From: Clostridium sp. AF27-2AA
GTDB taxonomy: Bacteria > Bacillota > Clostridia > Lachnospirales > Lachnospiraceae
Assembly (NCBI RefSeq): GCF_003478505.1
Contig: NZ_QUFI01000001.1
Coordinates: 88,397 to 152,396 of the forward strand
DNA: 64,000 bases
Direction of reading: 5' to 3'
Of this stretch, positions 48,652-58,914 are shown piece by piece (within the stretch, counting starts at the first letter, position 1; every line of letters begins with the position of its first letter). The notes below the pieces were generated by a model. That model was not told the DNA's origin. It saw nothing but the letters and a program-made list of their open reading frames with translations, and did not search any database. The position numbers and the translations under genes are program-made.

Positions 48652-50796
48652 ATGACAGAAGAATTATTAAAAGAAAGAAAAGAAGCAATGCTGGCTCTGA
48701 TCAATGATCCGACCTATGTGCCTATGAAGATCAAAGAACTGGCCATGCTGTTAGATGTTCCGCGGGAGAAGCGGGATGAGTTAAAGGAGGTTCTGGATGC
48801 CCTGGTGGCAGAAGGAAAGGTTGGAATTTCCAAACGCGGCAAGTATGGAAAGCCGGAGGCCTTCACTCTGACCGGAACATTCTGCGGTCATGCAAAGGGC
48901 TTTGGTTTTGTGACTGTAGAAGGCATGGACCAGGATGTGTTTATTCCGGCGGAGAAGACAAAGGACGCCATGCATGGTGACACCGTGCAGATCACGGCAA
49001 GTCCGGCTTCCAGGGGGAAACGTCCGGAAGGGGCGGTCATCAAGGTGATCGAGCGTGCCAATCAGACTATCGTTGGCTTTTACCAGAAAAACAAGAATTT
49101 TGGTTTTGTGGTGCCGGATAACCAGAAGATCAATGCCGATGTGTTCATCCCCCAGGGCAGGGACATGGGCGCGGTGACCGGTCATAAGGTTGTAGTGCGT
49201 ATGACGGATTTTGGCGGCGAGCGCAAGAATCCGGAGGGTGTCATCACCGAGATTATCGGTCATGTGAACGATCCGGGAACCGATATTTTATCCATCGTGA
49301 AGGCTTATGGCATTCCGGACGAGTATCCGCCGGAGGTTATGAAGCAGGTGAGCCGCATCCCGGATGAGGTGGCGAAGGAAGACATGGCAGGCCGGAAGGA
49401 TATCCGCGACTGGCAGACCGTCACCATCGACGGTGAGGATGCCAAGGATTTGGATGATGCCATCACCATCAGCCGGGAAAGCTACGGCTACAAGCTGGGC
49501 GTGCACATTGCGGATGTCAGCCATTATGTGACGGAGGGCAGCCCCCTGGACGAGGAAGCCTTAAACCGCGGCACCAGCGTGTATCTGGTAGACCGTGTGA
49601 TCCCGATGCTGCCGCACAAGCTTTCCAACGGTATCTGCTCCCTGAACGCAGGAACAGACCGTCTGGCCCTCAGCTGTATCATGGAGATTGATCCACAGGG
49701 ACGCGTGCTGGGCCATGAGATCGCGGAAACTGTGATCCGGGTGGACCGCCGCATGACCTATACGGCGGTGAATGCCATTGTGACGGACCGCGATGAAAAG
49801 ACCATGGAAGAGTACGCGGACTTCGTGGACATGTTTGATCTTATGAAAGAGCTGGCGGACATCCTGCGGGAGAAGCGGTGCCAGCGCGGTTCCATTGATT
49901 TTGATTTCCCGGAGTCCAAGATCATTCTGGATGAAAAAGGACGTCCGGTGGACATTAAGCCGTATGAGCGCAACGCAGCTACGAAAATCATTGAGGACTT
50001 TATGCTGATGGCCAACGAGACCATTGCGGAAGATTATTTCTGGCAGGATATCCCATTTGTGTACCGTACCCACGATAACCCGGACCCGGAGAAGATGAAG
50101 CGCCTGGGTGTGTTCATTAACAACTTTGGCTACACCATCCGCACTCACGACGGTGAAGTGCATCCGAAGGAGCTGCAGAAGCTGCTCAAAAAGATTGAGG
50201 GAACGGAAGAGGAGGCGCTCATCAGCCGCCTGACCCTGCGTTCCATGAAGCAGGCAAAATATATGCCGGTCTGCAGCGGGCATTTTGGCCTGGCAGCAAA
50301 ATATTACACTCATTTCACATCTCCGATTCGCCGTTATCCGGATCTGCAGATCCATCGCATCATCAAGGAAAATCTGCGGGGCGGCTTAAGTGAGAAGCGC
50401 ATTGCCCACTACGACAAGATTCTGACCGGCGTGACCATCCAGTGTTCCGCCACCGAGCGTCGCGCGGAAGAGGCGGAGCGCGAGACCATCAAGCTTAAGA
50501 AGTGTGAGTACATGTCAAAGCGCATCGGCGAGATCTTTGATGGTGTTATCTCTGGTGTGACCAACTGGGGCTTTTATGTGGAGCTTCCGAATACGGTGGA
50601 GGGCCTGGTGCATGTGAATGAACTTCATGGTGACTATTATGTATTTAACGAGGAGCGCATGGAGCTTAAGGGCGAAATGAGCGGAAAAACCTACAAGCTT
50701 GGACAGAAGATCCAGGTGGTGGTAACCGGAACGGACCGGCTTACCAAGACAATCGATTTTATCCCGGCAAAGAATCTGGAGCTTCCGGAGGAGTAA
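48652..50796 (+). CDS. rnr: Ribonuclease R
   Basis: 714 residues. Domains: N-terminal winged helix (about 1-65), two cold-shock domains (about 65-225, [20 protein letters not shown] and [20 protein letters not shown]), the RNB nuclease core (about 255-585) with Asp cluster [14 protein letters not shown], and a C-terminal S1 domain (about 630-705). It is a 3'-5' exonuclease for structured RNA and, with SmpB and tmRNA, degrades faulty messages; both partners are encoded just downstream. Confidence 0.96.
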   Translation: MTEELLKERKEAMLALINDPTYVPMKIKELAMLLDVPREKRDELKEVLDALVAEGKVGISKRGKYGKPEAFTLTGTFCGHAKGFGFVTVEGMDQDVFIPAEKTKDAMHGDTVQITASPASRGKRPEGAVIKVIERANQTIVGFYQKNKNFGFVVPDNQKINADVFIPQGRDMGAVTGHKVVVRMTDFGGERKNPEGVITEIIGHVNDPGTDILSIVKAYGIPDEYPPEVMKQVSRIPDEVAKEDMAGRKDIRDWQTVTIDGEDAKDLDDAITISRESYGYKLGVHIADVSHYVTEGSPLDEEALNRGTSVYLVDRVIPMLPHKLSNGICSLNAGTDRLALSCIMEIDPQGRVLGHEIAETVIRVDRRMTYTAVNAIVTDRDEKTMEEYADFVDMFDLMKELADILREKRCQRGSIDFDFPESKIILDEKGRPVDIKPYERNAATKIIEDFMLMANETIAEDYFWQDIPFVYRTHDNPDPEKMKRLGVFINNFGYTIRTHDGEVHPKELQKLLKKIEGTEEEALISRLTLRSMKQAKYMPVCSGHFGLAAKYYTHFTSPIRRYPDLQIHRIIKENLRGGLSEKRIAHYDKILTGVTIQCSATERRAEEAERETIKLKKCEYMSKRIGEIFDGVISGVTNWGFYVELPNTVEGLVHVNELHGDYYVFNEERMELKGEMSGKTYKLGQKIQVVVTGTDRLTKTIDFIPAKNLELPEE

Positions 50797-50830
50797 GATT
50801 TTAACCGGGGAAAAGACAGGAGGTTTTATT

Positions 50831-51292
50831 TTGAAAGAAGCAATCAAGCTGGTAGCTAACAACAAGAAGGCTTACCATGACTATTTTATCGATGAGAAAT
50901 TTGAGTGCGGCATTGAGCTGTTTGGAACGGAAGTCAAATCCATCCGTATGGGAAAATGCAGCGTCAAGGAAGCCTTCGTGCGGATCGACAAGAACGAGGT
51001 CTATATCTATGGTATGCACATCAATCCCTACGAGAAGGGCAACATCTTCAACAAAGACCCGCTCCGGGCAAGAAAACTGCTGATGCACCGCAGCGAGATC
51101 AACAAGCTGGAGGGCAAGATCCGCGAGAAGGGCCTGACCCTGGTGCCGCTGCAGGTGTACTTTAAGGGCAGCCTGGTGAAGGTGGAGATTGGTCTGGCGC
51201 GAGGCAAGAAGCTCTACGATAAGCGGGATGATATTGCCAAAAAGGATCAGCGCCGTGAGGTGGAGCGGGATTACAAGCAGAAGCTGAGATAG
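50831..51292 (+). CDS. smpB: SsrA-binding protein SmpB
   Basis: 153 residues from a TTG with AGGAGG 7 bp upstream. Conserved SmpB features: [39 protein letters not shown] and the C-terminal tail [20 protein letters not shown], which enters the empty mRNA channel. It brings tmRNA to stalled ribosomes. ssrA lies 1.4 kb downstream, after ilvE. Confidence 0.96.
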   Translation: MKEAIKLVANNKKAYHDYFIDEKFECGIELFGTEVKSIRMGKCSVKEAFVRIDKNEVYIYGMHINPYEKGNIFNKDPLRARKLLMHRSEINKLEGKIREKGLTLVPLQVYFKGSLVKVEIGLARGKKLYDKRDDIAKKDQRREVERDYKQKLR

Positions 51293-51379
51293 CCATTGCG
51301 GTTATGAAAAAGAGTGACATGATAGATTTGGGTTATACCTGGCATGAAGCACATGTATAGGGAAATTGAAAATCAACCA

Positions 51380-51408
51380 TTGATTTTCAGAACAGTCGGG
51401 TCTATAAT
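51380..51408 (+). promoter_or_regulatory. Promoter of ilvE
   Basis: TTGATT, 17 bp, TATAAT. It shows that ilvE is transcribed on its own, with a leader of about 100 bases. Confidence 0.75.
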
Positions 51409-51514
51409 GTTCATTAATCAATCGATTACAAATCTTCCCGCGGATGACAAAACGGCAAATGCATCAGGATACCGCATCGGGGTCCATGGGAAACCAGAGA
51501 TGGAGGATAAGACA

Positions 51515-52540
51515 ATGGAAAAGAAAAATCTTGACTGGGCTAATATCGGATTCAGTTATGTGACAACCGATTACCGCTATGTATCAAACTATAAAGACGG
51601 AAAGTGGGATGAGGGTACTCTCACCGAGGATCCGAACGTAGTCATCAACGAGTGTGCAGGCATCCTGCAGTACTGCCAGGAGTGCTTTGAGGGCTTAAAG
51701 GCATACACCACCGAGGACGGCAGCATCGTAACCTTCCGCCCGGACTTAAACGCAGAGCGTATGATGGACTCCTGCGCAAGACTGGAGATGCCGCAGTTCC
51801 CGAAGGACCGCTGGATTGATGCTCTGGATAAGGTCGTAAAGGCAAATGAAGCATGGGTTCCGCCGTATGGCAGCGGAGCCACTCTTTACATCCGCCCGTA
51901 CATGTTTGCTTCAGGCCCGGTTATCGGTGTAAAACCGTCTAACGAGTATCAGTTCCGTATCCTGGTAACTCCGGTAGGCCCGTACTTCAAGGGCGGCGCA
52001 AAGCCGATCACCATCTGTGTCAGTGATTTCGACCGTGCGGCACCTCACGGAACCGGTCATGTAAAAGCTGGTTTAAACTATGCAATGAGTCTGCATGCAC
52101 ATGAGGTTGCGCATGACAACGGATTCGATGAGAATATGTTCCTGGATCCGGCAACCAGAACCTATGTAGAGGAGACCGGTGGCGCGAACTTCCTGTTCGT
52201 AACCAAAGACGGTGAGCTTGTAACTCCGAAGTCTGACTCCATTCTGCCGTCCATCACCAGACGTTCTCTGGTATACGTTGCGGAGCATTACCTTGGCATG
52301 AAGGTAACCCAGCGTCCGGTAAAACTGTCCGAGCTTGGCGACTTCGCAGAGTGCGGACTGTGCGGAACCGCAGCAGTTATCTCCCCAGTAGGCAAGGTTG
52401 TAGACCACGGCAAAGAAATCTGCTTCCCGAGCGGCATGGAGAAGATGGGTCCGGTTATGCAGAAGCTGTATGATACCTTAACCGGCATCCAGATGGGCAA
52501 GATTGAAGCTCCGGAAGGATGGATCCATAAGATCAAATAA
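51515..52540 (+). CDS. ilvE: Branched-chain amino-acid aminotransferase
   Basis: 341 residues from ATG 51515 (GGAGG 8 bp upstream); the longer open frame includes the promoter. Class IV PLP enzyme: catalytic Lys in HGTGHVKAGLNYAMSLHAHE, with YVEETGGANFLFV and the phosphate-binding CGTAAVISPVG. It interconverts Val, Leu and Ile with their keto acids. It sits between smpB and ssrA, which are otherwise often neighbours. Confidence 0.95.
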   Translation: MEKKNLDWANIGFSYVTTDYRYVSNYKDGKWDEGTLTEDPNVVINECAGILQYCQECFEGLKAYTTEDGSIVTFRPDLNAERMMDSCARLEMPQFPKDRWIDALDKVVKANEAWVPPYGSGATLYIRPYMFASGPVIGVKPSNEYQFRILVTPVGPYFKGGAKPITICVSDFDRAAPHGTGHVKAGLNYAMSLHAHEVAHDNGFDENMFLDPATRTYVEETGGANFLFVTKDGELVTPKSDSILPSITRRSLVYVAEHYLGMKVTQRPVKLSELGDFAECGLCGTAAVISPVGKVVDHGKEICFPSGMEKMGPVMQKLYDTLTGIQMGKIEAPEGWIHKIK

Positions 52541-52586
52541 TTGGGAAACAAAAGAAAATAACTGGTTTTAAACCAGTGGTTAAAAA

Positions 52587-52623
52587 CACCCGGACTGCGT
52601 TGACAAAACTGCGTCCGGGTGTT
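52587..52623. terminator. Hairpin after ilvE that encloses the ssrA -35 box
   Basis: AACACCCGGAC and GTCCGGGTGTT pair. The loop contains TTGACA of the ssrA promoter. On the minus strand the stem is followed by TTTTTAA, so it reads best as a terminator of antisense transcription; on the plus strand there is no T-run. Confidence 0.75.
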
Positions 52624-52628
52624 ACAAT
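52600..52628 (+). promoter_or_regulatory. Promoter of ssrA
   Basis: TTGACA, 17 bp, TACAAT, about 80 bp before the mature tmRNA 5' end. The spacing implies a precursor trimmed by RNase P. Confidence 0.85.
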
Positions 52629-52712
52629 ATCACAAGCCTGAAGGTGCTGAAATCATACTCTGGCAGAAATTCAGGCGTTAAGAATCGCCGGTGAGTCACG
52701 GCGGGCCAGTAA

Positions 52713-53049
52713 GGGGTTGTACTGGTTTCGACGGGGATCATGCAGCTGGTGAAGCTATCCGCATGCGGTGCGTCAAACGGCAAAATTAAAATTAAACGCT
52801 GAAGATAATTTAGCATACGCAGCCTAATGGCTGCTGTCAGCCTTAGTGCACTCACACATTAAGAATCTGGCATCGACTATGTGAGAAACGACATGCATTA
52901 AGCTTTGCGTGCATGGGCGTATCATGAAGCTACTGAAACCGCAAGAGTGTCTGTTCCCGTGCGGCAGAGGGAATGTCAAATAGCAGACTATGATAGTAGA
53001 AGAACAGGGAATTGGTTTTCGGACAGGGGTTCGATTCCCCTCAGCTCCA
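52713..53049 (+). ncRNA. ssrA: Transfer-messenger RNA
   Basis: The 5' end GGGGTTGTACTGGTTTCGAC and 3' end GGTTCGATTCCCCTCAGCTC form the tRNA-like part; GGGGTTG pairs with CAGCTCC and A53049 is the discriminator. CCA is not encoded. The tag frame at 52780-52827 reads AKLKLNAEDNLAYAA and stops at TAA. tmRNA frees stalled ribosomes together with SmpB. One-piece form, about 337 nt. Confidence 0.97.
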
Positions 53050-53056
53050 CTCGAAA

Positions 53057-53080
53057 GACCGCGTATTTACGCGGTCTTTT
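53057..53080 (+). terminator. Terminator of ssrA
   Basis: GACCGCGTA-TT-TACGCGGTC followed by TTTT. Confidence 0.9.
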
Positions 53081-53122
53081 CTTTTTCATGCTGCATATTT
53101 CAGAAGAAATGAGGGAGAAGCT

Positions 53123-53325
53123 ATGAATTATAATGAATTTAAAGCCGAATTTATGAAGCGTCTTGCGGAAAAAGCAGTACAGTCTGACCTGATCGGAACA
53201 TATCAGAGGTTCTTGACCGGCTGAAGCAGATGAACCGTTACATAAACAGGAAAGAGGAGATCCTGAGCAGAAAGGTTTACCGGTATCGGGCAGAGAACGG
53301 AGAATTGACGCCTCTGGATCTGTAA
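53123..53325 (+). pseudogene. Small conserved gene with frameshift
   Basis: The first frame, ATG behind GAGGGAGAAG, encodes MNYNEFKAEFMKRLAEKAVQ and stops after 33 codons. Another frame continues from about 53208 with EVLDRLKQMNRYINRKEEIL, then VYRYRAENGELTPLDL and TAA. The two parts look like one short helical protein of about 65 residues split by a one-base change. Function unknown. Confidence 0.5.
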
Positions 53326-53391
53326 GAAATTACGGTTTCCGGAGAAAATCAGAACAAAATACGATGGAAATGACAGCGGGAGAATGACACC

Positions 53392-54279
53392 ATGAGCAGA
53401 AAAAAGAATGTGTATAATCAGGTAAAGCGCGGAGCAAAACGCTATAAAAAGGCAAAGGCAGGGAAAAAAGGCAGAGTGGCGGTATTTGCTGCTGTGGCCA
53501 TAATTCTGGCGGCCATAGGCGTCAGTCAGAAAGACATTGGACGTCTGGAACAGGCAGCAGACAAAGTACTGGATGCTTATGAAACTGTGCTGGATGCCGG
53601 AACTTCCCGGGAGGGAGCAGAGAATTCTGTATCAGAAACTTCGGAAAGTGGAACAGCCGGTGCGACTGGCACCGGCGCCAATGTTTACGTGGATCTTGCG
53701 GCTATTCCGGCCTACTCTGGAGAACCGTATGCAGTTGTAAACGGCAACATCCCTTATTTTACAGACTCTGATATGACCAGTGAATCTTTTGAATATTACA
53801 GTGACCTGGATGAACTTGGCCGCTGTGGTACAGCGTATTCCAGTGTTGGAACGGACCTGATGCCGACAGAAAAGCGCGGCTCCATCAGCAAGGTGAAGCC
53901 ATCTGGCTGGCAGGTGTCCAAATATGATTTCGTAGATGGAAAATATCTGTACAACCGCTGCCACCTGATCGGCTATCAGCTGACCGCCGAGAATGCCAAT
54001 GAGAAAAACCTGATCACAGGCACCCGCTATTTGAATGTCGATGGTATGCTGCCCTTTGAGAATCTGGTGGCGGACTATGTAAAAGAAACGGAAAACCATG
54101 TGCTCTACCGGGTGACGCCGGTCTTTGAGGGTAATAACCTGGTTGCGTCCGGTGTGCTGATGGAGGCGGAATCCGTGGAGGACGCGGGAGATGGCGTGGA
54201 GTACTGTGTGTATGTGTATAATGTCCAGCCGGGCGTTGAAATTGATTACGCGACGGGAGAAAATCACACATCCAATTAA
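53392..54279 (+). CDS. DNA/RNA non-specific endonuclease, membrane-anchored
   Basis: 295 residues. A basic N-terminus and one membrane helix (about 28-45, RVAVFAAVAIILAAIGV) lead into a Ser/Gly/Thr-rich linker and a nuclease domain of the EndA/Endonuclease_NS_2 type: KYLYNRCHLIGYQLTAENAN with the likely catalytic His near residue 190, then NEKNLITGTRYLNVDGMLPF. It would act outside the cell on DNA, for feeding, competence or defence. It stands alone. Confidence 0.85.
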   Translation: MSRKKNVYNQVKRGAKRYKKAKAGKKGRVAVFAAVAIILAAIGVSQKDIGRLEQAADKVLDAYETVLDAGTSREGAENSVSETSESGTAGATGTGANVYVDLAAIPAYSGEPYAVVNGNIPYFTDSDMTSESFEYYSDLDELGRCGTAYSSVGTDLMPTEKRGSISKVKPSGWQVSKYDFVDGKYLYNRCHLIGYQLTAENANEKNLITGTRYLNVDGMLPFENLVADYVKETENHVLYRVTPVFEGNNLVASGVLMEAESVEDAGDGVEYCVYVYNVQPGVEIDYATGENHTSN

Positions 54280-54481
54280 TGGTGCCTGGTTTCCCATTGT
54301 TGCTGTTTGCAAGATCAGGGAACTACATTGACGAAGCATGGAAAGCTGTGATAGAATAAAATTCAGTTTGCTGTATCAATAGCGTGATCATGCCCGACAT
54401 AAAATAACAGGTACAGCACAGCAAAAGAAAAATGTTACGCAAAGGCAGCAGAAGTGTAACGGGAAATCGGCGGGGTTACAT

Positions 54482-56101
54482 ATGAAGATGAAAAAACTGG
54501 TCCGTGCAGCTGGAGCAGGTATCACAGCAGCAGTGGTGGCACTATCCCTGACAGTATCGGGAATCCGGAGTGAGGCGGCACCTTCTTACCTGAAAGCGGC
54601 AACTTATGTGTCGGATGCATGGGTGAGCAATTTCTGGAACTCAGAGAGCGACCATATGGATGAGGAACTGGCACAGATTGCGGCAGATGGGTTCAACAGC
54701 ATTGTGCTGGTGGTTCCGTGGCGGGAATTTCAGCCTGGGGTACTCCCGGTTTCCTACAACCGTTACGCGTTTCAGAAACTCGACAAGGTTATGAATGCCG
54801 CAAATGCCCACGGGCTTATGGTGGAACTGCGGGTTGGTTATGTGTGGGACTATTATAACGATGATGTGGTAACAGGGCGTTTTCGGGATCTGCTAAAGGA
54901 TCCGTCCACCCGCGCTGCATGGCTGGCATATGCAAAGCAGATCTACCGGACCGCATCAGCGCACTCCAATTTTTATGGCGGATTCATGACCTGGGAGGAT
55001 TTTTGGAACTATGTGGAGGACGCGGCGAATCTGGGAAAGGGTGCCAACAGCCGGAATGCTGCTAAGGAATGCGGCTATCAGACATGGCTGAAAAAACATT
55101 ATTCCCTGAAACAGGTAAATGAATATTACCAGCCGGCAGAAAAATTTACCAGCTATGACAATGTCTATATCCCGGCAAGGAAGGAATATGCCTACAAGCT
55201 GTTTTATGAATTTTATGATGATTTTTTAAATGATCTTCTGGAAGATACCCAGAAGGTGTTCCCAAATCTGTCTATGGAGGTCCGGCTTGATGTAGACCCG
55301 GTCGACGCGCAGGATGGAAACGGGCAGGTGGGCGCGTCGCATTATGGCACGTTTCCGTGTGCGGACGCAGGGTACACATCTCTTATGTACAGCGTGTCCA
55401 TGGGACATGGGTTTGGTGACGTGCTTTCCACCCAGGAGGCAATCAAAACCATGAATGAACAGCTTTCCCTTGTCCGGGCTAATAATGGCGGAAAGCCGGT
55501 ATTCATTGACCAGCTTCTTTACATGGATGCGACGGAAGGTTTTGAACAGAACGCGAGACTGGCGGAAAGCCACAGGGGAGCTTTCCTCACCGGCATCCCG
55601 GATACGCTGCGCGCGCACACCAATGGTTACGCGGTCTGGACTTACCGGAATTACACCAACAACCCGGTTTACAATCACCAGTTTGCGCTGGGAACCAGGG
55701 GCTGGAATGTAACAAACGGCAGCGTGATGGAGCGAAATGGCAGCAGCCAGCTCCTTTTACAGAGCGGAGGAAGCCTTGCCCAGAAAGTAGGGCACCGCAT
55801 TGGAGGACGCACGACCCATGATGGACATGTCCGCTTTACGGCAGACAGTGATGAGCCTGCAGTACTGACCGTAAAGCTTGGTTCCATGAGCCAGACAGTG
55901 GAGGTTAACGGGCCGAAACAGTATGATCTGAATCTGGGCCGGAAAGGCTTTTATGAAGTGAGCTTTGAAACCGATGGCGATGTTTATCTGGATAATATCC
56001 ATGTATACAATTTCGTCCAGGATGGACAGCTTCGCGACATAGACGGAAATGAGCTGAGCTGTATGGGAGCCATGCGTACCCTGAATGCAAGCATGAATTA
56101 A
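54482..56101 (+). CDS. Secreted TIM-barrel glycosidase-like protein
   Basis: 539 residues. Signal peptide 1-33 (ITAAVVALSLTVSGIRSEAA), then a barrel-like domain (about 40-395) with FNSIVLVVPWREFQPG, HGLMVELRVGYVWDYYND and FMTWEDFWNYVEDA, where Glu in TWEDFW could be the acid/base; then a beta-sandwich C-terminus (about 410-515, carbohydrate-binding-like). It resembles GH clan-A proteins, but I cannot name a family or substrate. Start ATG has only a weak GGGG site upstream. Confidence 0.6.
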   Translation: MKMKKLVRAAGAGITAAVVALSLTVSGIRSEAAPSYLKAATYVSDAWVSNFWNSESDHMDEELAQIAADGFNSIVLVVPWREFQPGVLPVSYNRYAFQKLDKVMNAANAHGLMVELRVGYVWDYYNDDVVTGRFRDLLKDPSTRAAWLAYAKQIYRTASAHSNFYGGFMTWEDFWNYVEDAANLGKGANSRNAAKECGYQTWLKKHYSLKQVNEYYQPAEKFTSYDNVYIPARKEYAYKLFYEFYDDFLNDLLEDTQKVFPNLSMEVRLDVDPVDAQDGNGQVGASHYGTFPCADAGYTSLMYSVSMGHGFGDVLSTQEAIKTMNEQLSLVRANNGGKPVFIDQLLYMDATEGFEQNARLAESHRGAFLTGIPDTLRAHTNGYAVWTYRNYTNNPVYNHQFALGTRGWNVTNGSVMERNGSSQLLLQSGGSLAQKVGHRIGGRTTHDGHVRFTADSDEPAVLTVKLGSMSQTVEVNGPKQYDLNLGRKGFYEVSFETDGDVYLDNIHVYNFVQDGQLRDIDGNELSCMGAMRTLNASMN

Positions 56102-56134
56102 GACGAAATTAAGACGAAATCAGATTTTTAATGC

Positions 56135-56162
56135 TTGACATATTTATCTTCCGTGCTATAAT
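56135..56162 (+). promoter_or_regulatory. Promoter of thrS
   Basis: TTGACA, 16 bp, TATAAT, about 7 bp before the T-box transcript. Confidence 0.85.
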
Positions 56163-56169
56163 CAGTTGA

Positions 56170-56438
56170 AGATATGAGAGAAATTTTCATATGTTAACAC
56201 GTTGATGAGCAGAGTACTCTGGCAGAACCATTCAGAGAGAGATGCATGTGGTGCGAGTATCTTATGAGGAAGTCAGCAGGAAAACCGGCTCGGAGTGGTC
56301 CTTAATCGGATCCGGTGATTCCGTTACCATCAGAATGAAGCGGCTGTCTGATTTCAGGCGGCAAACAGGGTGGAACCGCGATAAAAGAATTGTCGTCCCT
56401 TGTCCGGTGCGCAAAGCGCATCAGGCAGGGGACTTTTT
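56170..56438 (+). promoter_or_regulatory. T-box riboswitch, specifier ACC (Thr)
   Basis: CAGAGAGAGATGC with an apical GTGGTGCGAG, specifier ACC at 56285-56287 in GGAAAACCGGCTCGGAG, T-box motif CAGGGTGGAACCGCG at 56366-56380 and terminator GTCCCTTGTCC...GGGGAC plus T5 (56395-56438). UGGA fits U73 of Gram-positive tRNA-Thr. It controls thrS. Confidence 0.95.
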
Positions 56439-56504
56439 ATTTTATTAAATCCTTATCGTCCCTTGTATCATCATTTTAACAAAGAATACCAGGAGGAAAA
56501 AGGC

Positions 56505-58442
56505 ATGATCATCACATTAAAAGATGGAAGCAAAAAAGAGTACGCACAGGCTATGCCCATTATTGACATTGCCCGTGACATCAGCGAAGGGCTGGCACGG
56601 GTAGCCTGTGTCGGTGAGGTAGACGGACAGGTAGAAGACCTGCGCACCGTACTGGACAAGGACTGCGAGTTAAACATCCTGACTGCAAAGGATGAGGCAG
56701 GTCTGGCAGCACTGCGCCACACCGCAAGCCACGTTATGGCACAGGCTATCAAGAGACTGTATCCGAGCGCGAAGCTGGCGATCGGCCCGTCTATCGCAGA
56801 TGGATTCTACTATGATATCGACTTCGAGACCCCGATCACCGCAGACGATCTGGAGAAGATCGAGGCTGAGATGAAGAAGATCATCAAAGAGGCGCTGCCG
56901 TTAGAGCGTTTCACCCTTCCGAGAGAAGAGGCGCTGGCTCTGATGAAAGAAAAAGAGGAGCCGTACAAGGTAGAGCTTATCGAGGACCTTCCAGAGGGTG
57001 AGGAGATCAGCTTCTACAAGCAGGGGGAGTTTACTGACCTTTGCGCAGGCCCGCACTTAATGAATACCAAGGAAGTTGGAAAGGCTTACAAGCTGACCAG
57101 CATTGCAGGCGCTTACTGGAGAGGCAACGAGCATAACAAGATGCTGACCCGTATCTACGCAACTGCGTTCGCAAAGAAAGAAGAACTGGAAGCATATGTT
57201 ACCATGATGGAAGAGGCAAAGAAGCGTGACCACAGAAAACTGGGCAAAGAGCTTGGCCTGTTCATGATGCACGAGGCTGGCCCGGGATTCCCGTTCTTCC
57301 TGCCGAAGGGCATGGTTCTGAAAAACACCCTGTTAGAGTACTGGAGAGAGATCCACAAAAAGGCAGGTTATGTAGAGATTTCCACCCCGATCATCTTAAA
57401 CAGAAGCCTGTGGGAGACCTCCGGCCACTGGGATCACTACAAAGACAACATGTACACCACCGTCATTGACGAGCAGGACTACGCAATCAAACCAATGAAC
57501 TGCCCGGGCGGCGTTCTGGTTTATGCTTCCGAGCCGCGTTCCTACCGCGACCTGCCGCTGCGCATGGGTGAGCTTGGTATCGTTCACCGTCATGAGAAAT
57601 CCGGCCAGCTGCACGGCCTGATGCGTGTGCGCTGCTTCACCCAGGATGATGCGCACATCTTCATGACCCCGGATCAGATCAAAGACGAGATCAAAGGCGT
57701 TGCGCAGCTCATCGACAGCGTTTACAAGCTGTTCGGCTTTAAATATCATGTAGAGCTTTCCACCCGTCCGGAAGACAGCATGGGAAGTGATGCAGACTGG
57801 GAGATGGCTACCGACGGTTTAAGAAGCGCTCTGGATGAGATGGGTCTGGATTACGTTGTAAACGAGGGCGACGGCGCGTTCTACGGACCGAAGATCGACT
57901 TCCATCTGGTCGATGCCATCGGAAGAACCTGGCAGTGCGGTACTATTCAGCTTGACTTCCAGCTTCCGCAGCGTTTTGAGCTGGAGTACATCGGCGCAGA
58001 TGGCGAGAAGCATCGTCCGATCATGATCCATCGTGTTGCTTTCGGCTCCATCGAGCGTTTCATCGGTATCCTGATCGAGCATTTTGCAGGCGCATTCCCG
58101 ACCTGGCTGGCTCCGGTACAGGTAAAGGTACTGCCGATCTCCGACAAGTACATGGACTATGCGGAGAAAGTAAAAGCTGCCCTGGATGCAGAGAATATCC
58201 GTGCAGAGGTAGATACCCGTTCTGAGAAGATCGGCTACAAGATCCGTGAGGCTCAGAAGAACAAGATTCCGTACATGCTGGTAGTAGGCCAGAAGGAAGA
58301 GGAAGAGGGCGTGGTATCTGTCCGCAGCCGTTTCAAAGGCGACGAGGGACAGGCATCCTTAGAAAGCTTTATCGAGAACATCAAAAAGGAAATTGTTTCC
58401 AGAGAAGCACGTGCTGTTGAGGTGAAGGCAGAGCAGAAGTGA
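56505..58442 (+). CDS. thrS: Threonine-tRNA ligase
   Basis: 645 residues from ATG 56505 (AGGAGG 7-8 bp upstream). Domains: TGS (about 1-65), editing/TGS-linked domain with HTASHVMAQA (about 70-225), class II core (about 270-540) with zinc ligands in NCPGG and HRHEKSGQLHGL, motif 3 HRVAFGSIERFIGILIEH, and anticodon-binding domain (about 545-640). Charges tRNA-Thr; controlled by the Thr T-box ahead. Confidence 0.97.
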   Translation: MIITLKDGSKKEYAQAMPIIDIARDISEGLARVACVGEVDGQVEDLRTVLDKDCELNILTAKDEAGLAALRHTASHVMAQAIKRLYPSAKLAIGPSIADGFYYDIDFETPITADDLEKIEAEMKKIIKEALPLERFTLPREEALALMKEKEEPYKVELIEDLPEGEEISFYKQGEFTDLCAGPHLMNTKEVGKAYKLTSIAGAYWRGNEHNKMLTRIYATAFAKKEELEAYVTMMEEAKKRDHRKLGKELGLFMMHEAGPGFPFFLPKGMVLKNTLLEYWREIHKKAGYVEISTPIILNRSLWETSGHWDHYKDNMYTTVIDEQDYAIKPMNCPGGVLVYASEPRSYRDLPLRMGELGIVHRHEKSGQLHGLMRVRCFTQDDAHIFMTPDQIKDEIKGVAQLIDSVYKLFGFKYHVELSTRPEDSMGSDADWEMATDGLRSALDEMGLDYVVNEGDGAFYGPKIDFHLVDAIGRTWQCGTIQLDFQLPQRFELEYIGADGEKHRPIMIHRVAFGSIERFIGILIEHFAGAFPTWLAPVQVKVLPISDKYMDYAEKVKAALDAENIRAEVDTRSEKIGYKIREAQKNKIPYMLVVGQKEEEEGVVSVRSRFKGDEGQASLESFIENIKKEIVSREARAVEVKAEQK

Positions 58443-58521
58443 GTTTTTTGCATAGATTTCCGAAAAGAAACCCATACTAGACCTGTGAAATAAATATTAA
58501 CCAACAGGAGGTATGGGTTCC

Positions 58522-58836
58522 ATGACGAAATTAGAGTGCAACGTAACAAATTGTCTTCACAATGCCGATCATTGCTGCTGCAAGCAGTCCATTTTGGTAG
58601 ACGGACATGACGCGAAAGAAAAAGAACAGACCTGCTGCGGAAGCTTCGATGAAAACAAGGGCGGTCTCTTTAAGAACGTTTTTAAAACACCGGAGAGCAG
58701 CTTGTCTGTAGACTGTGAGGCAGTACAGTGTATCTACAACGATAACCGCCATTGTGCGGCTGCGAAGATCGGCATTGCCGGGGACGGGGCAAGCAGGGCG
58801 GAACAGACACTCTGCACCACCTTTCAGATGTCCTGA
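58522..58836 (+). CDS. DUF1540 protein with two Cys motifs
   Basis: 104 residues from ATG 58522, 10 bp after AGGAGG; the ATG at 58513 is too close. Two copies of the DUF1540 motif are present: LECNVTNCLHNADHCCCKQS (3-22) and VDCEAVQCIYNDNRHCAAAK (about 62-82), each with a C-x5-C-x(6-7)-C pattern, plus later Cys residues (TCCGSF, TLCTTF). Such small proteins probably bind metal and occur widely in Clostridia; their role is unknown. Confidence 0.85.
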   Translation: MTKLECNVTNCLHNADHCCCKQSILVDGHDAKEKEQTCCGSFDENKGGLFKNVFKTPESSLSVDCEAVQCIYNDNRHCAAAKIGIAGDGASRAEQTLCTTFQMS

Positions 58837-58879
58837 AAAATAGCGAAATAAAAAATATGAAAAATCCCCGGAAAAGTGC

Positions 58880-58908
58880 TTGACTTTCCCGGGGATTCAT
58901 AGTATAGT
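58880..58908 (+). promoter_or_regulatory. Promoter of infC operon, -35 inside a hairpin
   Basis: TTGACT, 17 bp, TATAGT. The -35 lies in the loop between AATCCCCGG (58863-58871) and CCGGGGATT (58889-58897). On the minus strand that stem is followed by TTTTT. Confidence 0.85.
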
Positions 58909-58914
58909 AACAGA

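Noticed and set aside
49561..50355. 264-codon open frame on the minus strand
   Set aside because: It is antisense to the RNB domain of rnr, which is complete and conserved.
52905..53126. Small protein gene downstream of ilvE
   Set aside because: It lies within the tmRNA gene and its terminator.
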